DNA of 64,000 bases from Mariannaea sp. PMI_226 (taxonomy: Eukaryota; Ascomycota; Sordariomycetes; Hypocreales; Nectriaceae). The stretch's first letter is position 1, and each line of letters starts with the position of its first letter. Under the pieces are notes generated by a model that made no database searches, was not told where the DNA came from, and worked only from the letters and a program-made list of their open reading frames with translations. The stretch spans positions 2,790,001-2,854,000 of the forward strand of contig JANFOG010000005.1 of assembly GCA_024336345.1 (NCBI GenBank), written 5' to 3'. This document shows positions 36,218 to 46,719 of the stretch, piece by piece. The translations under genes and the position numbers were made by a program.

Positions 36218-39200
36218 TTAGTTGAGCTTGCTCTTCAATTTACTGAAGAAAGCACTGATTCGGTGCTTCTTCTTCTGATCCTTAGCGGTGCCATTGGTGG
36301 CGGGCTCGCCAGCCTTGGAACCATTCTCTGCGCCGTTGGTACCATTGGCGCCATTAGCAGTGCTGGCCGCGGGCTCCTCAGTCTTGGGCTCCTCGGTCTT
36401 GGGCTCTTCGGTCTTGGGCTCCTCGGTCTTAGGCTCTTCGGTCTTGGGTTCCTCAGTCTTGGTCTCCTCAACCACAGGAACCTCAGTCACAGGCTCCTCG
36501 GGCTTGACCTCCTGGGTCTTGGTCTCCTCAACTTGAGGAGTCTCAGTCACGGGCTCTTCAGTCTTGGGTACCTCAACCACGAGCTCTTCAGTCTTAGGTG
36601 CCTCAGTAACGGGCTCCTCGGGCTGGACAGTCTCAGGCTGAACCTCCTCAGGCTTAGTCTCCTCGACTGGAGCAGTCTCGACCACGGGCTCCACAGGCTT
36701 GGTCTCCTCGACCACAGGAGCCTCGACCACAGGAGCCTCAATCACGGGCTCCTCCCTCTTAGTCTCCTCAACTACAGGAGCCTCAGTCACAGGCTCCTCG
36801 ACCTTAGTCTCTTCAACCGCAGGGACCTCAGACACAGGCTCCTCGGGCTTAGTCTCTTCAACGACAGGAGTCTCAGTCGCAGGCTCCTCATTTACAGGTT
36901 CCACAGGCTTGACCTCCTCTAGAAGCTCGGACTCGACGGCCTTCTTGTCTTCAACGGCTTCAGTGTTGGCAGCAGCCTCAGGGCTCTCTCCGGACTCGAC
37001 GATGGACTCCTTCACCTCGGCAGGGACTTCGGGGGAAACCTCTTCCGTCTCAGCCTCCTTGGTCTCAGTGACTGGAGCCTCTTCGACAGGGGCGGGAATG
37101 CTCTCCTCTTCCTTGGTGTCCTCAGAGGTAACGGCAGCGACGGGCACAGTCTCCTTCAGCTCTTCCTCGACCTTGGCCTTCTCCTCGACTTCCTTGGTCT
37201 CGGCAGCAGCTTCCGGCTCGACACCGGCCTGTTCCTGGCTCTCCTTGACAATCTCGGGGACCTCGGGAGCGACGGCTGGAGCCTTCTCCTCGAGAGGAAC
37301 CTCAGCGGCGAGGGCAGCGGTGGTAGACTCGGGAGCGGCGCTGGAAATGGTTACAGCATTGACGTCCGCAATGGGAAGGCTAGACTCAGGAATAGTGTTG
37401 CTGGTGACTGGAGGCAGCTCTGAGTCGAAACCGGGGAGGGCATCGGCCTTCTCGTACGATTCCTTGTCCAGCTTCACATACTTGTCAATGCTCTCAGCAG
37501 TGATGCTCTCGGGAATCGCCTCACCAGGTTGCAGGGTGATGGGGTTAACGCCGCCCTCAGAAGCGGGCAGAGGGTTAATACCAATGGGCTTATCAAGGTC
37601 ATCGGCAGGAGCGGATTCGGGCTCAGCAGGTTCTTCAACCTTGGTCTCAGCGGGGATATCGACAGGCTTCTCCTCAATGGGCTGCTCAGGCTCGGCAGGG
37701 GGAGCCTCAGGTGCCTTCTCGTTAAGCACCTCCTCCTCAGGCTGGGTCTCGGCAGGAATTTCCACAGGCTTCTCCTTCTCATCGAGAACCTTGGGTTCGC
37801 TCTCGGCGATGTTAGACTCAATAGGTTGTGTGGAAGCCATGGCAGCGGTAGTTGAGGTAGGGGTGACGGTGTTGATGGCAGCAACCGCTGGGGTAATTTG
37901 ATCAGGGGTAAGAAAGTTGTTGATGTTGCCTTCGTGATCAGGCTCCTTGGGCGCAGATTCGTTCACCACCCAGTTGTTGTCGACAACAAACTATAAGTAA
38001 CCGTGAGTGAGAAGAGCTTGAGAGTAATTGCGCAAGGATGTAAAGCAGCTCAAGAGCAGCAATTGGGCTGGCTAGGAAGAGGGGGAGGGGGGTGGGTAGT
38101 GAAGAAGGAGAATAAGAACCGGAGGGGGCGGGGGGGAGTCGCCATGGTAATAAGTCAGCGCTTGAATGACTAGCGCCTTCATCCAACGTTTTAACTCTAG
38201 ACTCCCACTTGGGGGTCACGATCAGCGCCCAGTGGCGCCGCCAAAAAAGGTACGAGACTAGACGATCTGGGCTGGGCGGCTGGTCTGACGATTGACTCCC
38301 TGGCAGGCCTCGTGCGTGTGATTGGGATGGGCTGAGGAACCAACAGATTCTCACCGCTCTCTTGAGCGACTAACGCATTCCAGTGTTCAGTGTTGCCTTT
38401 GGGGCGCGACAGCGACCCCGGCTTTGCGTCATACCGACCCTGAAGGGATCTTTTGGTGGGACGGGGGGTTGGTTCGTAGTCCGTCAATGTCCGTAAAAAG
38501 GACCGGCGGGTCATGACATGACGACAATGGGACAGGACAAGGTCTTCAGGGTCTCCAGGGCCGCCAAGGCTTGCGCGCTTCTGGAGAAGTTGGCAACAAT
38601 GGGTGCTCTGTCAAGCCTGGTTGAAACGACTTTGCGGGGCAAGCTGGGCCAGACAGGGTCAGGCAGATTGGGATGTTGGGATGATGAGAGACACCGCCAT
38701 TCATCGCCAGCACACCCTGTTCTATCTATCCAGTCGTTGACCTGCAGCATGGATGCGAGATGGGACATGCAAATGCGCCGCATAAGAGCAAAGGGAAAAA
38801 AAAAAAGAGCACGGATGACATTGCGGCGCCAACCAAAATCGAGCCGATCAAGCACCAAGTGGATGAAGAGGTATAAGTGATGCGAGTGATTGCGACTGGC
38901 GGCACAAGCGCCAAAAGCGGATACATGACAATGCACGTCCTGCCTTTTTTTTCTTTTCTCTTATTCTTTCTCCCCCGCGTGATTTGGCAGAAGTGAGGTA
39001 AAAGAGCAGGGAAGTGACCCGTTGCAATAAGGCAGTGGCAGCTAAACAATTTGGACTGACCAAAGAGGTTGCTTGAACCATTGGGGTCGACGGAGCCAGC
39101 TCGAGTGGTGGGGTAGTTTGATTGCGAAATGGGGATTCAACCAAGGAAATACGAGAGCAGCTATGCATGCATGCTCAACGCTGAACGTACCTTGTAGTAA

Positions 39201-39593
39201 ATCTTTTGCACAACGTCCGGTAGTTCGACCGTATGCTGGAAAATATCGCCGACCTTGGTGAGCTTTACGCTCTTTGTCCAGTTATCGAAGGTGCCAGTCA
39301 CGTAGACCTCGTCAGCGGGGTGCTCCCTGCAAGAAGAAGCTTGGGGTTAGCTTGGGAATGTCTGAGACAAGGGCATGGGCATGATGCTGCCCGTGTCGTG
39401 GTCTGTGGAGAGTGCGACACCATTGATGGAAGGACTTGGGGAGGGGGGGGCTGGGAGTCATAGCTTGAGACAGCTTGCTCGCGTGGTCGCCCAGTTCTTG
39501 TACGGATTGCGATAGGCGACCGAGGATGGGTTGCCTTGCTCAGCAAAGATTGGAGCAGACGAATACATACCATTTGAACGTATAGCTTCCCAT
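36218..39593 (-). CDS. AMPK1/CBM48-type glycogen-binding-module protein with long acidic repeat tail (Crp1/Mdg1-like)
   Basis: Exon 1 is only 23 nt (39593-39571, MGSYTFK plus part of W). The first intron is 244 bp, exon 2 is 39326-39191, the second intron is 1200 bp (39190-37991), and exon 3 is 37990-36218; total 643 aa. The spliced N-terminus is an E-set domain of the AMPK-beta/CBM48 kind: YTFKWEHPADEVYVTGTFDN, WTKSV, then IFQHTVELPDVVQKIYYKF, VDNNWVVNESAPKEPDHEG and NNFLTP. This matches fungal Crp1/Mdg1-like proteins. The other ~550 residues are disordered and dominated by Glu, Pro, Val and Thr. They include repeated VVEETK-EEPV units and six consecutive KTEEP copies. The protein ends in a basic amphipathic segment, KKKHRISAFFSKLKSKLN. 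Yeast Crp1 is described as a cruciform-DNA binder and Mdg1 as a pheromone-pathway suppressor. Function here is unknown, and carbohydrate binding is not proven. Confidence 0.88.
36371..36460 (-). repeat. Six-copy 15-bp coding minisatellite (KTEEP units)
   Basis: Six near-identical 15-bp units encode Lys-Thr-Glu-Glu-Pro in tandem near the end of the acidic tail. Only third-position or single-base differences separate the copies, so recent slippage or gene conversion is likely. Longer, more diverged VEETK-EEPV units lie upstream in the same exon. Confidence 0.9.
37991..39190 (-). other. 1.2-kb intron in the glycogen-binding-module gene
   Basis: The donor is GTACGT at 39190 and the acceptor is TTATAG at 37991. 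Both are required to join the VQKIYYK and FVVDNNWVV halves of the conserved module. Open frames inside the intron have no recognisable domain. It is about ten times longer than most introns in the window. Confidence 0.8.
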
Positions 39594-42510
39594 TGCTCCT
39601 ACTCTGTAGCTATGATAAGATGTAGACAGATTGGGTGGCGGGACGGAGGCGAAATCGAGGACGGGCGCAGACGTGAATTGAGGAGGAAACGGATGCAAAG
39701 GACGATGGGAGGAAATGGAGATGGCAAATATGTTGGAGAGAAGGGTGAGGTCGAATCGACGATGGGCGAGCTTCGGGGTGCTGTAGGGAGCTACGTGGAC
39801 GGGTGTCGAGGTGTGTGTGGGAAATTCGGATGGGATGGACGGAGTAAAAGATGGGTTGGGAGGCAAAATAGCTGATCTGATCTGGACTGGCGTCGGTCGG
39901 GTCTGGCTGGGGGGGAAACCCGAAATTAAAGATGGTTCGCTAGCAGGTAAAATAAATAAACCACACGCAAGCGACCGCTAATAAACTTGCTGGCAAGGTC
40001 CTGGTCCTGGGGGGGTGGTTGGGTTGGGCTTCACCGGTCCGAGGAATGATAGGAAGAAAATCGGATAATAGCTGATAACGGGATTGACGGATACAAGAAG
40101 AGAGACCAAGAATGGGAATGATGAATTCCGTAAAGATGTGTTTAAAACAGGAAGCGGGAGGCGAGAGAAGAAAAAAGAATTGAATGCTTTGTAAGTGTTG
40201 GGGGAGAAGGGAAGAGAAGAACAAGAACCAGAACCAGAACCAGAGGATGGATGCAAAGCAGTGGAGGAAGGTCGGACGTACAACGGGCGCCGGCGTGGGG
40301 AAGGAGAAAAAGAGGGAAGGAGAGGGGGTGGGTGGTTGGATTATGGACTGTTGTTGTGATGATGATGCGTAGACCGCTTTTATCCAAGTTACTTGGACCA
40401 CGTTGGATTGATTTCCTCCGAATGCTCTTTTTTTTGGGGGGGTCTTCAATCAGGGTAAAATCGTACTTAGTCGGTCATCAACAGGTGCACCAGGGCAGTT
40501 TAACTGTGCGAGATACAGATTAGAGTACATATCAATTACTTGGAAGCTTGGCTCGTAGCGAAGTTCGTCAATGGCTGACTGGGCGGGCTTCAGTACCTTT
40601 CAAACTGCACCACCACTGGTTGAGTGAGTGGGCAGGCTACGGTACGGTACTGACTAGCTGGCCGAACAACTGGCTGGCTGAATAGCTGAAGGCGGCCAAG
40701 CTCAGTCCCAACAACAGAATCGGGAAGGGTAAGCTAACGACGTGTAGTAGGCTAATCCCCCAAATATTGTTGATTTTCTCTCGCTCATCCGTTTTCGGTC
40801 ATAACATAAATAGCAGCGAGGGAAATGAACGATTTCCTGATCCATGTCGTCGACATTGGCAGCACGCAATCTTTTCTGATTATTTTGGGCTGGTCACCTA
40901 CCTATTCCGTCCTTTTGCTTCTTGCTGGGGCGTTGGTCTGCTGGACTAATCACCGTTACGGATTCCGGCGTAGGTATATGGTGTGTGTCTCTCTCTCGAG
41001 AGAGAAAGAGAGGCTGACCGCAAACAGCTTTTGCATGCCGTGAAGATTTTTTTTCTACGCCAAGAACCATTGGAGTCATTCAATCTTTGTGATTTCCCCC
41101 CCTGCTTGTCCTGCTTTGTTTCTCATGTTTTGCTTCCCGGACTTCTCTCCCTTCATCAGCCTGCTACGCATAAGACAAAGTGAACAAACAGCATTGTCGA
41201 GACAAAAGATACCAACCCCCACCGTCGTTTAATCAAACACATGCCCACACAATCCCGTCCCGACCTTTGGCAGATGAACTTTTCACTTAATTAGTCAATT
41301 ATTGTACTAGCTACGACGGATGTACCCTGGCTGACTGATGAGGCTCCCCAAGGTGCATCTGTAATCAATTTACGGGCACGCTTATTCATTGACGAGAGCA
41401 CCCTGCATGCATGCATCCTGTATGTACTGTATGTATGTGTGCGTATGTCAACCACCTTACCTTAGTTCACTTATTTCATTAGCACTTTGAGCTTTTGCGC
41501 TTTGCAGTTAGTTCTCGTGACTGGCACTGGCCCACAGCAATGTGGGAACTCTTATCTTTTTTTTTTTTTTCGGTCTTCTTTTTCGTACAAACAACGGAGC
41601 ACGGATTCAATAGTTGGGGGTCTGCCCGTACGCCTGGCACTGATCTCATCACAGATAGAATCATCTGGATTATTCTACCATGCTGCCTGTTTTTTTTTTT
41701 ATTGATGAATTAGTACTCAGTATTTCTATTCTTTGCTGATTGCATAAAAAACATATTCTATTTAGCACTACTCGATAGGATGACACTCAGTGCTCTGGTG
41801 CTTTAATCCAGGTTCAAGGAGAAGATCCGCATCCGGAAGCCTCGGTGAAGTTCCCTGAGTAGGTAGCCACTTGAGTTCAGCTCAGAGTCATATCATACCT
41901 AATAGCAGGGAGGCAGCCTAAGAGCAAGAAGAAGAAAAAAAAAAAACCACAACATATACACTTCCAGCTCCCTTGTCCAGCGCTTCGTCAGCAGCCGAGG
42001 CTAGCAGTGAAAATGGATCGGCCTTTCTGGGCCTGGCTTGCTTCGTCATGGGGCTGATGGCGTTCATAGTGCTGATTCAAGCCTCCTAAAGTTGTGAATC
42101 TTTATTACGTAGTTACTTGTGGCTTGTACGTAATCATCCCCCGGTTTGCTTCTGGACTAGCCCACTGTATGTGCGCGTGCTATGGATGAATGTGAACTGT
42201 CTCAGTTGCAGTCACGGAGTATTGTCTCCAAAGTTGACCGTTAGTGCTTTGTGCAAAGGAACTACTATAGCCGGGTTGGTCCACTCCAATGATTCAGTTT
42301 CCTCAAAAGTACAGATTACAATGTAAATAGTGGTTTAAATAAACAAACAAACAAACCAGAGACAGTACAGTACTTGATTATATTCTATGTAGCAAACAAG
42401 TTTCTCGAGCTGTTTGCTGAAGATTTCGACAGGGCCAACTCCCTCTCTGAGTCAGTCATGAGCTACTGACCAATTATGACCGTTGCTTGTTTCCTCTTTT
42501 AACAGCTAAA
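39594..42510. other. Intergenic region, 2.9 kb
   Basis: This is the promoter side of the glycogen-binding-module gene. On the minus strand 39.94-40.39 kb is strongly pyrimidine-rich, as in long fungal leaders. It also contains a GAACCA hexamer repeat near 40224-40242 and T-runs near 41559-41570 and 41690-41700. Open frames here are composition artefacts (Phe/Ser/Leu/Pro only). The 3' end of the KDEL-protein gene lies at the right. Confidence 0.55.
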
Positions 42511-43394
42511 CTACAACTCGTCTTTGGAACCGGTCTCTTGCGGTAACTTCGCCTTGAGGACTTGAACTTTGACCTCGAGCTGTGACTTCTTCCCCTGGGG
42601 GCTTGAGTGTGCAATCCAACCGACGACACCTCCGTCCTCTGGAGTGGCCTTGTACTTGGCCAGGTCCAGAAGAGTGTCTGTAGGTAGTAATATATAGGTT
42701 TGGAATCAGCAACTGGTGGCCAAGATAAAACCGAAAGAGGAGAAGAATGAATAGAAAGGAACAAGTGAATGAATGACAGGATGTCGATAAGTTGCACGTT
42801 CGACTCACCTTTGCAATTGCTTCCCTCAGCAGACCATAATGGAAGAATACCGTATAGAGCACCTGGTGCGAAAATAGCCACCTTCTTTTCATCTTGCGAC
42901 CGGTCAATCTTTTCAGCACTCGGAAACTCTACTACAGAAGTCACTTCATCTTTGTCCTTCTTCGGCTTCTCGAACACGGCAAATAACGCCTTGCCTTGGC
43001 CATCACTTCTCTCCTGCTCTTCAATCCACTCCCGAACCACAAGAGGAATCTTTTCATAGCCCATCAGCAGCAGGCTACGATCGTGAAGGTGCCGATCAAG
43101 GCCAGCCCAGCTTCCTGGATATTCCCTGTCGGAGAAGACTTCCCTGAGGCCGTTGGCCCAGGGTTTGAGACCGCTGGGGTAAGGCTCCATCAGGTCGTGG
43201 AGTGTATACTCGAGGACATCAAAGCTGGCCTTGGATTCGCAAGCTGGCTCAAACGATGAGATGGCTTCTGACTGGAAGGGATCTTTCCAGTCGAAGTTTT
43301 CGACAATCTCAACTGGAGCCTGTCGCTTGTAAGCGTAGACCCGAGATGAACTGGCACCTAGCAGGACCAGGGACGAAGCTGAGCTGAACTTCAT
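42511..43394 (-). CDS. Predicted ER-lumenal protein of unknown function, signal peptide and C-terminal KDEL
   Basis: Exon 1 is 43394-42809, the 131-bp intron is 42808-42678 (GTGAGT..CAG), and exon 2 is 42677-42511, giving 250 aa. The N-terminus has a short basic start, a hydrophobic SLVLLGA core and a VYA-type cleavage site, so it should enter the secretory pathway. The mature part contains FDVLEYTLHDLMEPYPSGLK, REYPGSWAGLDRHLHDRSLL and VREWIEEQERSDGQGKALF, then a Lys-rich linker, and after the splice DTLLDLAKYK and VVGWIAHSSP. It ends in SKDEL, the classic retrieval signal for soluble ER proteins. Unspliced, the frame ends differently and the signal is lost. I do not recognise an enzymatic domain. 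It looks like a conserved fungal hypothetical protein. It is divergent from the GH114 gene. Confidence 0.8.
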
Positions 43395-44957
43395 GGTTGC
43401 TACAAGGGGTGTTGTATTGTTATAATCACAGAATAAGGTGAAGAATATCTAGAAGAAGGACTGTGGTGTTGACTTGATTGAGAATGAAGAAGAACTAGAG
43501 AACCGCACTAAGTAAATTGCTTGACCAACCGATATAAATAATATTTTATCATGCTCCTTCTGAAATCACACAGCTCTAGTGTTGCTGTCCTCTTCGGACG
43601 GTTGAAGCTCCGAATTTCCTGTTTTGGGAGTCATGAGCACAGCAGGCGAGGGGCATTTCGGCTGGGTGATCCGGAACGAGGGGCAAAGGCTAAGGGTGGG
43701 AGGATGATGAGATCTGGTTTCATATATGCAAAACTCGAGGGGGAAAAAAATTGATGCCATTTATGGCGCCACTTGTTCAATATGATTGACTTGCCCGTTG
43801 AAGGGTGGGTGAGAGATGGATAGGAGGTTGGTTGGCCCCTTTGTTCAGAAGACGACAATAGCGAATTTCAGCCTCTTGCAATTCAATAACCAAGGCTACA
43901 TACACAATTATGCTGGCAATATTAAGATAATATCATGTTATGTCTACGAATTGATATCGATCATAAAACAAACTGTATTCTGCTTGGAAAACAGACCTTG
44001 GAGTGAGCCTCGTATTGCTGACCAGAACCCGCTTTACTCGCTCGCTTTCGTAATTTATTCCATCTGTGGACAGACAAGGCAGACAGATTACTTGACATCA
44101 ATGTGTAACTTTCATATCCTGCCTTCGATGAGGAAATTCATTCGAGCTCCTCCCACACACTGAGTTCGATTTGTTTATTAAACTCGGTCATCATTCCAAC
44201 CAAGCACAAAGCACGAACTACTGTAGTAATCATCTTACAGGACGGCGTAAAAGATGGTGAAAATTACCCGCCCGGCAGTTTGTTTTGAATTACCTATCAT
44301 ACGTTGGTTAGGAACAAGGTTAACCAACATCTTTTGAGCGCTCATTGTGTGTTTGCAAAGGCAGCTTTGCCAACCAAAAAAAAATTTGAAGAAAAAAAAC
44401 CACCTCATTTCCTCTTCTTCTATTCTGAACTGGTGATAAAAAAAGGCCTCTCTTATCTCGCTAGAGAAAAGCGATGCTGTCTTCAAGTCCATACAACTAT
44501 AATTCAAACCGATGATATTTTCTTTATTTTATTTTATTTTCCCCTCTCTTGTTTCGTTTCTGTATAATTGAAACGAGAAAACAGACCATCTTACACCCTG
44601 CAAGGCCAGGCGCTGGAACGCACTCGCATCATCACGGGCACCTTTGTTTTTTCGCTTCTAAACCTTTTATGTCACACTTTGAGGCTGAGTTCCCAGCTCC
44701 AGCTCCAGCTAGGATATTAAGTTAATGCCCAACTATATATATTCTCCGTCACCTCTACCATCTTCTGTCATCCGGAGACAAATAATCATGGTTACATCTC
44801 ATTGTCCCCTGTAACTGGTTTTTTTTTTTCTTCATTTCAAACAACCTAAGGGTTTTCTTCTTCTTTCTTCTACCTTTTTTTGTCATCTTCTTTTTATTCA
44901 TTTCCTTTTCTTCAAACTCAACGGATATTTTTTTTTCTTCCCTCACTATCAGTTAAC
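43395..44957. other. Divergent intergenic region, 1.6 kb
   Basis: This is shared by the KDEL-protein gene (minus) and the GH114 gene (plus). A TATATATAT box at 44734-44742 and a T-rich leader (44820-44950) sit before the GH114 start. No gene was recognised. Confidence 0.55.
44734..44742 (+). promoter_or_regulatory. TATA box candidate of the GH114 gene
   Basis: TATATATAT lies 216-224 bases before the ATG and just upstream of a pyrimidine-rich segment where transcription could start. Confidence 0.45.
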
Positions 44958-46152
44958 ATGGCTGAAAGCAAACAACCCATCTCTGAGCTCAACGACAAAT
45001 CCGTCGCTGAAAACACCAAGACTCCATGGCCTCTCTGGAAGAAACTCACGCTCGCCGGTGTCTCGCTCGCCATTGTCATCGGCTTAGCCGTTGGGTTGGG
45101 CGTTGGCCTCACGCGCCACAAAGGCGGCGGCGATAGTAGTAACAATGACAACAGCGAAAGAAGCGACAGCAGCAAAGACTCTGCGTCAGCAACAACCAAC
45201 GCAAATATGTGGAAGCCTAGCGTCGCCGCATCATGGCAAATTGTCCTCAAGTACCCCATCGCCCTCGGTGACGGCGACAGCACATCCGGCCTTGAGCCCA
45301 ACGTGGGCATTTGGGACCTGGATCTCTTTGACAACGACGCCTCGACCTTTGCTGCTCTGCGCAAGGCCCAAAAGCACGTCATTTGCTACTTCAGCGCCGG
45401 CTCGTGGGAGGACTGGCGTGACGACGCAAAGGAGTTTGCCAAGAAGGATTTGGGCCATGCACTGGATGGATGGGAGGGCGAGAAGTGGTTGAACATTTCC
45501 AGTCCCTCGGTAAGGAGCATCATGCAGAAGAGGATCAAGACTGCGAGCGAGAAGGGATGCCACGCTATTGATCCTGACAATGTTGACGGCTATGTGAGTT
45601 TCCCCCGCCTCCGGAGTCTGCCCAATAAGACACTTTCGTGTACTTTCATGAACACTTCATCACACAATGACAGCCCATCATTCTTGTGTGGTTTATTGTT
45701 CTTGTTATTCTTCCTATTTACTAACAAAAATCACAAAGCAAAACAAAAACGGTCTCGGCCTGACAAAAGCCGACTCCATTTCATACATGAAGTTCCTCTC
45801 CACAGAAGCGGCCAAGTACAACATGTCAACCGGCCTGAAAAACGCCGGGGATATCATCCCCTCAGTGCTCAAGTACCTCCACTTCTCCGTCAACGAGCAG
45901 TGCATCCAGTTCGGCGAGTGCGATACCTTCAGTCCCTTCATCCGTGACAACAAGCCCGTTTTCAACATCGAGTACCCCGACGGCGCACCCAAAGTGAAGG
46001 ATTCAAAAAAGAAGGTGATTTGCGGGACTACAGGGAATGCCGCTGGCAGTGACAAGTTCAGCAAGGTCATCAAAAAGATGAACTTGGACGGTTGGGTTGA
46101 GTATTGTGGAGACTCCAAGACATACACGACGAAGACGGATCAGTCAGGCTGA
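44958..46152 (+). CDS. GH114 endo-alpha-1,4-polygalactosaminidase-like protein, type II membrane anchored
   Basis: Exon 1 is 44958-45593, the 145-bp intron is 45594-45738, and exon 2 is 45739-46152, giving 349 aa. A short cytosolic N-terminus is followed by one transmembrane helix (about residues 30-51) and a Ser/Asn/Asp-rich stalk. The TIM-barrel GH114 domain then runs from about residue 84 to the end. Family blocks visible are PNVGIWDLDLFDND, KHVICYFSAGSWEDWR, GCHAIDPDNVDGY at the exon end, and KNAGDI; the Asp residues of DPDNVDGY are candidate catalytic or substrate-binding residues. The architecture matches Ega3 of Aspergillus fumigatus, an anchored enzyme that cuts galactosaminogalactan, so the substrate is probably alpha-1,4-linked galactosamine polymer at the cell surface. 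In A. fumigatus the gene sits in the galactosaminogalactan cluster. None of the other cluster genes is visible here. Confidence 0.9.
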
Positions 46153-46719
46153 GAAAGAGTATGGCAAAACAACTGCCAACTCTTGAGACAAAGATTAATA
46201 GACGGATGGATCGCAACGTATCTTTTTTTTTTCGATAAAGGGCTTACTTCAAGCTATCCCCGGATGTATTTATAGTCCATCTTAGTGTACACCGTTAGTA
46301 CAAGTGTGCCTAGTCTTATATTGAGAACGAAATTTCAGTTGCACGATGCACAAATCAGAGGCGTGAGTGAATATGTCAACCCACATAGGTTATATATAGC
46401 ATATAAAATTATTTGCATTCAAGTGAGTTGCCTTCATCACCTAGGCTCAAGCCTCATGGTGAGGTGAGTTCAAAAGGGCCAAGTAAAACGCCAATGTCAT
46501 CAACCCATTCCATAACCTCATGTGTGTGGTTTTTGTACAAGATTTCTTCCCCATATCAACAACTGAAGCATGCTGTTCTCCAAACTCCATGACCAAGAAT
46601 AATTTGTGAAACTGTTTGCTGGGTATACCGGAAGCATTTGAGCTCCCTCCTAAACCTCATATTACCATGAAGAGATCGTATCAAAATCGCGAATTAGCCA
46701 GAGCTGCATTTGGAACATC
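46153..46719. other. Convergent intergenic region, 0.57 kb
   Basis: 3' UTRs of the GH114 gene and the second Zn2Cys6 regulator. No other feature was seen. Confidence 0.6.

Noticed and set aside
36699..37901. 400-residue open frame on the + strand opposite the acidic-tail exon, plus other long frames nearby
   Set aside because: It mirrors the codon bias and repeats of the minus-strand gene and yields only Ser/Thr/Gly/Val-rich sequence with no domain. The minus frame continues a conserved module.
39940..40449. 169-residue minus-strand frame with Phe/Leu/Pro/Ser runs
   Set aside because: It is a pyrimidine-rich leader or promoter upstream of the glycogen-binding-module gene. Several frames are open through simple composition.
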